NCBI GenBank assembly: GCA_003153655.1
Contig: PMAK01000126.1
Location: forward strand, 1-6,161
DNA: 6,161 bases
Reading direction: 5' to 3'
From: Phycisphaerales bacterium
GTDB taxonomy: Bacteria; Planctomycetota; Phycisphaerae; Tepidisphaerales; Tepidisphaeraceae
A program made the position numbers and the translations under genes. A model generated the notes under the pieces. It did no database searches. It worked only from the letters and a program-made list of their open reading frames with translations, and was not told the DNA's origin. This document shows positions 1 to 5,649 of this stretch, in pieces; positions within the stretch are counted from its first letter, which is position 1; each line of letters opens with the position of its first letter.

Positions 1-875
1 TCCGCGCGCTCGCCGACGAGCTGTATCAGCGGACGGACTGGAATTGGGCGCAAAACGGCGGGGCAACCGTCACGATGGGGTGGAAGCCGGAGAGTGGCTT
101 TTTGCCGTACCGCTGGCAGGGTTACGACGAAGCCCTGTTTCTCTATCTGATCGGGCTCGGCTCACCGACGCACCCGCTTCCCGCCGAAAGCTACGTGCAA
201 TGGACCTCCACTTATCAGTGGAGGAAAATATACGATCACGAGTTCCTATATTCTGGACCGCTTTTTACGCACCAGATTTCCCATATCTGGATCGACTTTC
301 GCGAAATCCAGGATGACTACATGCGCGGCAAGAGCAGTAATTATTTTGAGAACAGCCGTCGCGCCACCTATGCGCAGCGGCAGTACGCGATTCATAATCC
401 CGCCAAATTTGACGCGTACGGACCAAACTGCTGGGGCATTACCGCGACCGATGGTCCCGGTCCGGCAACACGGTTGATAAAGGGAAATCAGCGCCAATTC
501 TTCGGCTACGAAGCGCGCGGCGTCCCAGACGGCCCCGACGACGGAAGCATCGCCCCGTGGGCGGTGGTTGCCTCTCTCCCTTTTGCCCCTGAAATAGTCC
601 TTCCAGCGCTCGATTATTTCGAGACGCTCAAGCTGCGCGAGAATAATCCTTATGGCTTCAAAGCGACGTTCAACGCCACCTTCGCCGCCAAGTCGGACTC
701 GTCGCAACCCTGGGTGTCGCCATTTCACTACGGACTTGATCAAGGTCCGACCGTCTTGATGATCGAAAACTACCGTACCGGCCTGCTCTGGCGTCTCATG
801 CGTCAATGCTCTTATCTCGTAGGGGGGCTTCGGCGGGCTCGTTTTTCGGGAGGCTGGCTCGGCGACAAGATGTGA
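1..875 (+). CDS. Glycoamylase-like domain protein, C-terminal part (5' end outside window)
   Basis: The reading frame is open from base 3, so the gene begins upstream; 290 residues are visible, ending at TGA 873-875. The ATG at 75 is internal, because the family-like residues ALADELYQRTDWNWAQNGG lie before it. Recognisable family stretches are GWKPESGFLPYRWQGYDEA, then LYLIGLGSPTHPLP, then WTSTYQWRKIY, HQISHIWIDFR and a C-terminal GLRRARFSGGWL. These match the glycoamylase-like domain (PF10091 type), an (alpha/alpha)-barrel found in stand-alone proteins and in cyclic beta-glucan synthases, and thought to act on glucans. The tail looks complete, so only the N-terminal third or so is missing. 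Signal peptide and cellular location cannot be judged. The substrate is unknown. It is convergent with the YihY-family gene, 69 bases away. The family call is confident; the activity is inference. Confidence 0.88.
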   Translation, partial: RALADELYQRTDWNWAQNGGATVTMGWKPESGFLPYRWQGYDEALFLYLIGLGSPTHPLPAESYVQWTSTYQWRKIYDHEFLYSGPLFTHQISHIWIDFREIQDDYMRGKSSNYFENSRRATYAQRQYAIHNPAKFDAYGPNCWGITATDGPGPATRLIKGNQRQFFGYEARGVPDGPDDGSIAPWAVVASLPFAPEIVLPALDYFETLKLRENNPYGFKATFNATFAAKSDSSQPWVSPFHYGLDQGPTVLMIENYRTGLLWRLMRQCSYLVGGLRRARFSGGWLGDKM

Positions 876-944
876 CTCAATAATCGGGATGAGTAGTGTT
901 AATCAACCAATACATCGAATGCGCGATCAGCACTGCGGCGAGGT

Positions 945-1868
945 TCAGCGGCGGGTAGGCGACGCATGAGTCGGATCGTATCGCCTCGTCCAGACCTTTG
1001 TGAATTCAGCCCCGAAGAAGAGGCTGAAAGACGAGTAGTAAATCCAAGTTAATGCCGCCAACAACGACCCGGCCGCGCCATAGAGGCTGTTGATGCGGGC
1101 ATATTTAAAATAAACCGCCAGCCCAAATCTGCCGGCACTAAAAAGGATCGCGGCGATCAGCGCCCCATGCCAGACGTTTTTCCATCGTAGTTGCACATTC
1201 GGCAAAAACTTGAATATGGCGCCGAACAGGGTGAATTCCACCGCGCAGGAAATTGCAATGCCGGCGAGATAAGCGGGCCAGTGATAGGCGCCGGCTACGC
1301 GCTGTTGGACGGCCGTGAGAATTCCGCTGATCAGCATGAAGAAGACGAGAATAAACCCAAGGCCAAAGACCATCGCCAGGGACAGGAGTCGCGTGCGGAT
1401 AAGCGTGAGAACGGCACGTTCCGCGCGGTGTGTCTTGTGTGCCTTGAGTCTCACGCCCCAGATACTATTCATTGAATCCTGCAACTCCATGAAGACACTG
1501 GTGGCAGAGAATAGCAATACAACAGTGCTGATTGCCGTCGCCAGATCGCCCATGCTCTGGGTGACGTTGCTTTCGATGATTGGCTTGATCGCGTCAACCG
1601 CCTGTGGGCCTATCAGGTTTGTCGTCAGCTTGATTATCTGTTCGCGGGCAAAATGCCTGGCGTGGTCGATTCCCATGACCCGGATCACGATGGCCAACAG
1701 CGGCGCCAGGGACAAAACAGCATAAAAGGAAACCGCCGCTGAGAGCCGCAGGGCGTCGTCCCGAAGCCATTCCGACGCGGCCTGCCTAAAAAGCAATCCG
1801 ATCGATGCCAGCCGGGACGTTGCCCGCTGCCAATAGCTGTTGCGATCAATGCGGCGGCTTTGATCCAT
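945..1868 (-). CDS. YihY/BrkB family inner-membrane protein
   Basis: A complete 307-residue protein, the usual length for this family (UPF0761, formerly misnamed ribonuclease BN). After a basic N-terminus it has six likely membrane segments, at about residues 42-64, 108-128, 160-183, 197-220, 234-254 and 263-287. Family landmarks are the DDALRLSAAVSFYAVLSLAP stretch (37-56), the FKFLPN turn (219-224), and a C-terminal YGAAGSLLAALTWIYYSS followed by FFGAEFTKVW (263-293). The role is not settled: the family is widespread in envelopes and has been discussed as a transporter or lipid-related protein. The ATG start is supported by GAGGAG at 1878-1883 on the minus strand, 9 bases upstream. It lies 79 bases from the frameshifted ClC remnant on the same strand, so co-transcription is possible. 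No hairpin terminator is visible between its stop and the convergent glycoamylase gene. Confidence 0.93.
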   Translation of the reverse strand: MDQSRRIDRNSYWQRATSRLASIGLLFRQAASEWLRDDALRLSAAVSFYAVLSLAPLLAIVIRVMGIDHARHFAREQIIKLTTNLIGPQAVDAIKPIIESNVTQSMGDLATAISTVVLLFSATSVFMELQDSMNSIWGVRLKAHKTHRAERAVLTLIRTRLLSLAMVFGLGFILVFFMLISGILTAVQQRVAGAYHWPAYLAGIAISCAVEFTLFGAIFKFLPNVQLRWKNVWHGALIAAILFSAGRFGLAVYFKYARINSLYGAAGSLLAALTWIYYSSFSLFFGAEFTKVWTRRYDPTHASPTRR

Positions 1869-1947
1869 GTCCCGAGACTCCTCGTGATGCCATAAGCGTT
1901 ATCTGAACAGCATTCCTCTTTCCCAACCCATAGCTCATTCCTTTAGT

Positions 1948-2015
1948 TCAGTTACTACGGGAATCAGCCGTCAAAAATGGGACTATGCCCAACATCCGGC
2001 CTGTCAGGGCATAAC
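1948..2015 (-). pseudogene. Frameshifted 3' tail of the ClC gene (end of second CBS domain)
   Basis: Just after ELPVV in the ClC frame, the -1 frame continues as YALTGRMLGIVPFLTADSRS and reaches TGA at 1948-1950. The sequence ELPVV-x-GRMLGIV is what the end of a CBS domain normally looks like, so the gene has apparently lost one base near 2012-2015, where the minus strand reads GTGGTTATG. This would be either a real deletion in a decaying gene or a sequencing error in a short T run. The restored tail ends about 20 residues later, a natural place for a ClC-CBS protein to stop. Confidence 0.65.
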
Positions 2016-2777
2016 CACAGGTAATTCGCGATGGCCGTCCTTCGAGACACGATCCAAGACTTTCCGCTCAGTCATGTTCGACGTCAATGGCTCCAGCGGG
2101 ATTGCTATATCTGATGCGCGAGCCGCCCCGGCCGGCATAGGTCCGAGTTTGGCGGCTTTAAGCGATTCAGCGTCAATCGTGCCGACCAGTTCCCCCTTAT
2201 GATCCAGGATATAGATTGGTGTGTTGCGTTTCGATGAGAGGAGATGCTCAACGACTTGTACGTAGCCGGTTGCCGCCGACATGCTGACGAAATCTCGCGA
2301 GATCAGATGATCGAGATGCTGGAAGTTTTGCAGAGCAGGCGGCTTGGGCGTTAGATCATCCAGATGTAATCGAATGGAGTAAATGGATCGTGATTCAATT
2401 CGTCGCGCGACCAGCATGGCGCCGGTTACGGCCAGGAGCATGGGCACCCTTGTCGCATCCATGTGTCGTGTCAATTCCAATACGAGCACCAAGGCGGAAA
2501 TCGGCCCTTGACTTGCGGCAGCCAGGAATGCGCACGATCCAATGACCGCGCAGCTCCCCATTGATGCGCCCGGCCAGATTCGATCCCAGGCATGTCCTAA
2601 CAAGCCCCCAAGCAGAGCGCCGGTGGTCATCGTCGGCGTGAATAGTCCGCCTGACGCTCCGCCGGCGAGGCCGGGCGCCGCGCCGGTCAGGGCGGTAACC
2701 AGCCAAAAACGAAGGGACCGTGTCGCCGTTGACGCGGAAACATTAAGGTTTGGCTGCGAAGGGTACTCGGGCTTCAT
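2004..2777 (-). CDS. C-terminal half of a ClC-type chloride channel with CBS domains, probable gene remnant
   Basis: This frame encodes 257 residues that match only the second half of a ClC chloride channel or H+/Cl- antiporter. Visible are the GGLFTP chloride-pore motif (43-48) followed by TGALLGGLLGHAW, the SQGPISALVLVLELT helix (89-103), and RSIYSIRL (130-137), whose Tyr133 corresponds to the ion-coordinating tyrosine of the last helix. A linker and two cytoplasmic CBS domains follow (about 157-208, and from 222). Full-length relatives have about 440-600 residues; the N-terminal half, with its GSGIP-type and gating-glutamate GxEGP motifs, is absent and is not found in other frames upstream. 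Homology seems to begin near residue 23. The frame stops in the middle of the second CBS domain, just after ELPVV, and the rest is found in another frame down to 1948. ATG 2777 overlaps the stop of the upstream ORF as ATGA. A functional channel is unlikely. Confidence 0.8.
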   Translation of the reverse strand: MKPEYPSQPNLNVSASTATRSLRFWLVTALTGAAPGLAGGASGGLFTPTMTTGALLGGLLGHAWDRIWPGASMGSCAVIGSCAFLAAASQGPISALVLVLELTRHMDATRVPMLLAVTGAMLVARRIESRSIYSIRLHLDDLTPKPPALQNFQHLDHLISRDFVSMSAATGYVQVVEHLLSSKRNTPIYILDHKGELVGTIDAESLKAAKLGPMPAGAARASDIAIPLEPLTSNMTERKVLDRVSKDGHRELPVVMP

Positions 2778-3019
2778 GCCATTCCATGAACTCTTCCGTC
2801 GAAGAAGGTAACACTTTCAGCTTGCGCGACCCTGTTCATTCTCGGTATCCCCGCGTGGAGGAGGTAGAGTTGAGGATTCATCGCCACCAGCAAAGCGACC
2901 AGCAACGGGTCCACTTTACGGTGTGGATTCCACTCACGCGCGTCGTTGAATGCTTCCACATTCACCAGAGGGAGATCCGTCCCCCTGCGCGTGGTGAAGT
3001 TGGCCCGCCATTCCAACAC
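2774..3019 (-). CDS. Unrecognised 81-residue ORF coupled to the ClC remnant
   Basis: I do not recognise this protein. It starts with GTG at 3017-3019, two bases after the lipoprotein stop, behind a strong GGGGAGG Shine-Dalgarno on the minus strand, and its TGA overlaps the ATG of the ClC fragment. Codon third positions are mostly G or C, as expected for coding sequence here. The first part is polar and aromatic (LEWRANFTTRRGTDLPLVNV), the middle has a moderately hydrophobic stretch at about 38-58 (LLVALLVAMNPQLYLL within it), and the end is polar. There is no signal peptide and no clear membrane helix. The frame is open for about a dozen more codons upstream, inside the lipoprotein gene, so this could also be the tail of a larger gene that was cut when the N-terminal half of ClC was lost. 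No function is proposed. Confidence 0.5.
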   Translation of the reverse strand: MLEWRANFTTRRGTDLPLVNVEAFNDAREWNPHRKVDPLLVALLVAMNPQLYLLHAGIPRMNRVAQAESVTFFDGRVHGMA

Positions 3020-3021
3020 GT

Positions 3022-3249
3022 TTACGGCGCCTCCCCAAACGCGCCGTTTCCAATATAGCTATTATCCGTTCCGTTAGAACTTGCTCCATTTGGGGGGGCG
3101 GAGTTGTTCTGTGCCGTAGGCGAAGTCGTGGCACCGGTCACCCTGTTGGAGTTATCCTGGGCTTCATTGCTCATCGTCCCGCAGCCCGCCAGGGCGAATC
3201 CACTGATGACGAGCGTCGTTACCACAACGACGCGGCGTGATCGTTTCAT
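3022..3249 (-). CDS. Small lipoprotein with a low-complexity tail
   Basis: A complete 75-residue protein with a textbook lipoprotein signal: basic n-region MKRSRR, hydrophobic core VVVVTTLVISGFA, and lipobox LAGC with the lipidated cysteine at position 23. Residue +2 is Gly rather than Asp, which in Gram-negatives favours sorting to the outer membrane. The mature part is only 53 residues and consists mostly of Asn, Ser, Thr, Gly, Ala and Pro, without a recognisable fold, so it is probably a flexible surface-tethered or periplasmic peptide. The ATG is set by GGAGG six bases upstream. It is the first gene of the minus-strand set that continues with the 81-residue ORF and the ClC fragment, and it is divergent from the glycosyltransferase. 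Its role is unknown; tiny lipoproteins of this kind are common and usually uncharacterised. Confidence 0.85.
   Translation of the reverse strand: MKRSRRVVVVTTLVISGFALAGCGTMSNEAQDNSNRVTGATTSPTAQNNSAPPNGASSNGTDNSYIGNGAFGEAP
3030..3036 (-). promoter_or_regulatory. Strong Shine-Dalgarno for the 81-residue ORF
   Basis: The minus strand reads GGGGAGG here, inside the last codons of the lipoprotein gene and 10 bases before the GTG at 3019. It is the main evidence for translation of the unrecognised ORF and for that start. Confidence 0.5.
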
Positions 3250-3255
3250 GATGCA

Positions 3256-3260
3256 CCTCC
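3256..3260 (-). promoter_or_regulatory. Shine-Dalgarno of the lipoprotein gene
   Basis: GGAGG on the minus strand (GGAGGTG with the next two bases), six bases before the ATG at 3247-3249. It fixes the lipoprotein start. Confidence 0.75.
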
Positions 3261-3580
3261 AGTCTAATCAAGCCGAGCGGCACAACCGTAACGTGCGGGA
3301 GGCGGTCGACATGATCCGATAAATACTATGCGTACAAGCGAAGGCACGTAGCGGAGAATCGGCATTGAATTTATCCATGCCGATCCCATGGCCATACGTT
3401 CAATTGCGGCCGGAATCTACTGGCACGAAATCTCCATCATTTTGATAGGGAAACAAGCCGACCCTTGGTGACAATTCAAGGGTAAGAATTTTCGCAACAG
3501 CGGCTGCAGTTTTTGGACTGGCTGGCATGGGACTTTTTCCCGCCGAATTGCTCAATAATCCCAGGCGTCGGGCTCGTTCC

Positions 3581-3597
3581 AAAAACTTATAGTTTTT
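3581..3597. repeat. 17-bp AT-rich palindrome upstream of the glycosyltransferase gene
   Basis: AAAAACT TAT AGTTTTT has perfect 7-bp arms around a 3-base centre, 52 bases before the glycosyltransferase ATG. With one G:C pair per arm it would be a poor terminator. Position and symmetry fit a protein binding site better, but AT-rich promoter DNA often contains such symmetry by chance. Confidence 0.4.
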
Positions 3598-3649
3598 CAG
3601 TAAGTACAACTTTGTCGGTCGGACGAACGGTATGGGCAGAGAGCACGTC

Positions 3650-4393
3650 ATGTGTACTTCTATTATTATTCCCTTTCGCCGGCTGGCTCCGATTCCGCTC
3701 TGTTTGACCAGTCTTGAGATTTGCGAAGGAATCGATCAACACCCCGTCATTTTGATCCAGCAAGGTGGCAATCGGTTTGATTTCGACAGGGCAGACTTGG
3801 ACTTCCAATATATTCATGTACCAGACGACGGACCGTTCAACCTGGGAAGGCTTCGCAACGCTGCCGTGAAGGCAGCCCGCACAGAATGGGTGACCCTCAT
3901 CGATTCATGCCTGATCGTCCCGCCCAATTTTCTGACGTTCATAGAGCATTCCGTGTTCCCCCATCGACATTGCTTGGTGTACTTTCCAATCCGACACCTC
4001 GATTCGGACACCACGGAACTAGTCGCTCAGCAATTCAATTCTTTTTATGAAAGAGTGATCCCATCGGTCGCTGATTGGAGACTTCGTTGCGAAACGTACA
4101 AGGGATACCCAGTTGGTACCGACTGCTTCACTGTTCAAAGGTCAGACTATCTCGACATAGGAGGCTACGATGAGCGTTATAAAGGGTCGGATCTTGCACA
4201 CCTCGACTTTGCGTGTCGATGGCTGAATGAGTGTGGTCGCCCTCGGCGCGCGACATGCGACCTTTATCACCGATGGCGTCGCATGGAGTTCTGCGCGGAC
4301 GATGAGGTGGATGAAATGCAAGCACGGAAGCTTTTCTCCGAGCGAGAGGACGCGGGCTTTCCACCTATAGAAAGGAGCATGTATTGGGGATAA
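3650..4393 (+). CDS. GT-A-fold (family 2-like) glycosyltransferase with altered DxD motif
   Basis: A 247-residue protein if it starts at ATG 3650. I prefer this over ATG 3632 because GAGAG lies just upstream and the first strand (CTSIIIPFRR) then sits at the N-terminus, as is usual in this fold. Positions here count from 3650. GT2-like order is kept: first strand 2-9, PFNLGRLRNAAVKAARTEWV (62-81), the metal-site strand LIDSCLIVPPNFL (83-95), then YKGYPVGTDCF (150-160), and the acceptor-side GGYDERYKGSDLAHLDFACRW (171-191) typical of the galactosyltransferase C-terminal type. The metal-binding DxD reads DSC, and the usual acidic GED cluster reads GSD, so sugar-nucleotide binding may differ or be lost. 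There is no membrane segment or signal, so it is probably cytoplasmic or peripheral. The donor and acceptor are unknown. First gene of a plus-strand set with the acetyltransferase. Confidence 0.82.
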   Translation: MCTSIIIPFRRLAPIPLCLTSLEICEGIDQHPVILIQQGGNRFDFDRADLDFQYIHVPDDGPFNLGRLRNAAVKAARTEWVTLIDSCLIVPPNFLTFIEHSVFPHRHCLVYFPIRHLDSDTTELVAQQFNSFYERVIPSVADWRLRCETYKGYPVGTDCFTVQRSDYLDIGGYDERYKGSDLAHLDFACRWLNECGRPRRATCDLYHRWRRMEFCADDEVDEMQARKLFSEREDAGFPPIERSMYWG

Positions 4394-4411
4394 TTCTCGT
4401 CGCAGGCGCCA

Positions 4412-4429
4412 CTAGGCGTATACGCTTAG
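4412..4429. repeat. 18-bp near-perfect palindrome between glycosyltransferase and acetyltransferase genes
   Basis: CTAGGCGTATACGCTTAG has 9-bp arms with one mismatch and a perfect 10-bp core GCGTATACGC. It has no loop, so it is better as a dimeric-protein binding site than as an RNA hairpin. It lies 58 bases upstream of the acetyltransferase ATG, where an operator would sit if that gene had its own promoter. Confidence 0.45.
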
Positions 4430-4477
4430 CCCCGCGCGAATATCCACAAGTCAATGGAGCGGATAACTACAATTTGA

Positions 4478-4482
4478 CGGAG
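4478..4482 (+). promoter_or_regulatory. Shine-Dalgarno of the acetyltransferase gene
   Basis: CGGAG, five bases before ATG 4488. It supports that start over the later in-frame ATG at residue 21. Confidence 0.55.
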
Positions 4483-4487
4483 TATAT

Positions 4488-5072
4488 ATGTTGCCCTCAC
4501 CTGACTGTTCCGACATTCCCTCGGACGTTGCCCACGATCTTGTGCCAATGATTCATGGAACGGAGTTGTGCCTGCGAAGCTATCATGCGCGAGACAGGGA
4601 CGAAGTTCGTCAACTATATCATCACGGGCTATTGACGGGAGCGCCAGATACTCTGGACGCCGCAACGGATCTTGATCATATTGAGGACGTATATCTCAGG
4701 CGTCCGCAGGATCATTTTTGGGTGGCGGAAATCGATGGCCAAGTCATCGGTTCAATCGCGATTACGGAAGATGATAAGCAGATCGGGCATGTGCGTCGGC
4801 TCCGTGTGGATCCCGGCTGGAAGACGCCCCACGGCAGCGAAATTGCCCGCATTCTAATTCAGAAGGCGACACATCATGCGCGAGAGCATGACTGCCTGAA
4901 GCTAGTTCTCCATACACCGGTCGACGACGATCGGGCGATCGCGTTCTTGCATCAGCTGGGTTTCGAATATGCCCGCACTCGGCAACTGCGCGGAAGGCAT
5001 TTGTTGGAATTCTACCTCGATCTTTACGCATGTATGGACCGATCCGTGTCCGGCAATGTAGACCTTGAGTGA
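4488..5072 (+). CDS. GNAT-family N-acetyltransferase
   Basis: A 194-residue protein with a single GNAT domain from about residue 25 to 178. The first strand is ELCLRSYHARDRDEV (26-40), followed by helices, then FWVAEIDGQVIGSIAI (77-92), the core strand GHVRRLRVDPGW (100-111), the acetyl-CoA loop and helix (112-134), CLKLVLHTP (136-144), and AIAFLHQLGFEYAR (150-163), the typical final helix and strand. The pyrophosphate loop, usually Q/R-x-x-G-x-G/A, reads HGSEIA, with Glu at the central Gly position, so acetyl-CoA binding may be weakened or arranged differently. The first 24 residues lie outside the domain. It could acetylate a protein, an amino sugar or a small molecule; nothing visible decides. 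It follows the glycosyltransferase by 94 bases, and the next gene begins at its stop codon, so the last two are probably co-translated. Confidence 0.88.
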   Translation: MLPSPDCSDIPSDVAHDLVPMIHGTELCLRSYHARDRDEVRQLYHHGLLTGAPDTLDAATDLDHIEDVYLRRPQDHFWVAEIDGQVIGSIAITEDDKQIGHVRRLRVDPGWKTPHGSEIARILIQKATHHAREHDCLKLVLHTPVDDDRAIAFLHQLGFEYARTRQLRGRHLLEFYLDLYACMDRSVSGNVDLE

Positions 5073-5076
5073 AGGC

Positions 5077-5640
5077 ATGTGCGATACAGATACAGAAACT
5101 GCCTCGCAAGCACTGCACGAATTGGCACGGTGGGTCATTCGTGATCGAGTTGATAATGACCATCTTGAGGACTACATGCGCGGTCTACTGAGCAAACGCC
5201 TCATCGAACTTCATGCATCGTGCCGCTACGAGGCGATAGTCGTTGCCCGACATTTCAGGTGCCTGGGCGCCAGGGAGGTGGCGTGTCATCTGCACAAACG
5301 CGCGCGGGAGTTGGAGCGAACATCTTCGGTGTTTCCGGCCTACACGCCGTGGGACCTTCGGCAAAAAGCGGTAAGCTCCATTTCGCTGCATCCGAAGGTT
5401 AGTCCGATTCGAACCCGTCAAGCCGAAGTTCCTGTGCGCCGAGATCTGCTTTCATGGATTCCCGAAATGATTGCCTCAATAGTGTGTATTGGAGTGGGCG
5501 TCTCCTTACTGTATGTCGAATGCGATGATTCCATCCTCCACCTAACCGCGATTATCGGGTATGTGATTCTCGGTTTCATCTTCGCAATTGCGGCCCTTCA
5601 CGCAGCGTGGCGCAACGCTCATCCGAGCGGGCGCCGATGA
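5077..5640 (+). CDS. Unrecognised protein with two C-terminal membrane segments
   Basis: I do not recognise this protein. From ATG 5077 it has 187 residues; a TTG at 5065, overlapping the acetyltransferase stop, would add four but lacks a Shine-Dalgarno, while GAG at 5067-5069 suits the ATG. The N-terminal 120 residues or so are soluble and probably helical, rich in Arg, His and Glu with several Cys; a segment around residues 30-80 (EDYMRGLLSKRLIELHASC, then ARHFRCLGAREVACHLHKRA) resembles paired amphipathic helices. A basic stretch is followed by two likely membrane helices, at about 128-147 (IPEMIASIVCIGVGVSLLYV) and 156-177 (LTAIIGYVILGFIFAIAALH), joined by a short acidic loop and ending in a basic tail. 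By the positive-inside rule both ends lie in the cytoplasm. The near-overlap with the acetyltransferase gene suggests a related job, possibly as a membrane partner; this is inference. Confidence 0.75.
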   Translation: MCDTDTETASQALHELARWVIRDRVDNDHLEDYMRGLLSKRLIELHASCRYEAIVVARHFRCLGAREVACHLHKRARELERTSSVFPAYTPWDLRQKAVSSISLHPKVSPIRTRQAEVPVRRDLLSWIPEMIASIVCIGVGVSLLYVECDDSILHLTAIIGYVILGFIFAIAALHAAWRNAHPSGRR

Positions 5641-5649
5641 CATTCCAAT

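Larger units (their letters stand above)
3250..3649. other. Intergenic region between divergent genes, no convincing gene
   Basis: About 400 bases separate the divergent lipoprotein and glycosyltransferase genes and should carry both promoters, but I find no -35/-10 pair with good sequence and spacing on either strand. A minus-strand frame of 83 codons (3400-3651) fills part of it; its product has no recognisable domain and its start lies opposite the glycosyltransferase start, so I do not call it a gene. A weak 6-bp inverted repeat (CGGCAT at 3360-3365, ATGCCG at 3377-3382) and an AT-rich palindrome at 3581-3597 are the only visible structures. Confidence 0.5.

Noticed and set aside
246..806. 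186-codon minus-strand frame inside the glycoamylase-like gene
   Set aside because: It lies wholly antisense to a strongly recognised domain, and its product shows no domain.
2750..3058. 102-codon plus-strand frame opposite the 81-residue ORF
   Set aside because: The minus-strand ORF has a strong ribosome binding site and operon packing; the plus frame has neither and its translation looks random.
3360..3382. CGGCAT/ATGCCG inverted repeat as a terminator
   Set aside because: Only 6-bp arms with an 11-base loop and no T run; no gene on either strand ends there.
3400..3651. 83-codon minus-strand frame in the divergent intergenic region
   Set aside because: No recognisable protein features and no clear Shine-Dalgarno; its start overlaps the glycosyltransferase start on the other strand.
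4468..4473. TACAAT as a -10 box for the acetyltransferase gene
   Set aside because: No matching -35 at the right distance, and a start from it would fall at or after the ribosome binding site.
4762..5163. 133-codon minus-strand frame opposite the acetyltransferase gene
   Set aside because: Shadow of a well-recognised GNAT domain; no family features.
315..5183. Exact 14-base repeat GACTACATGCGCGG at 315-328 and 5170-5183
   Set aside because: Both copies encode DYMRG in unrelated genes; a single 14-base match with no flanking similarity is most likely chance.
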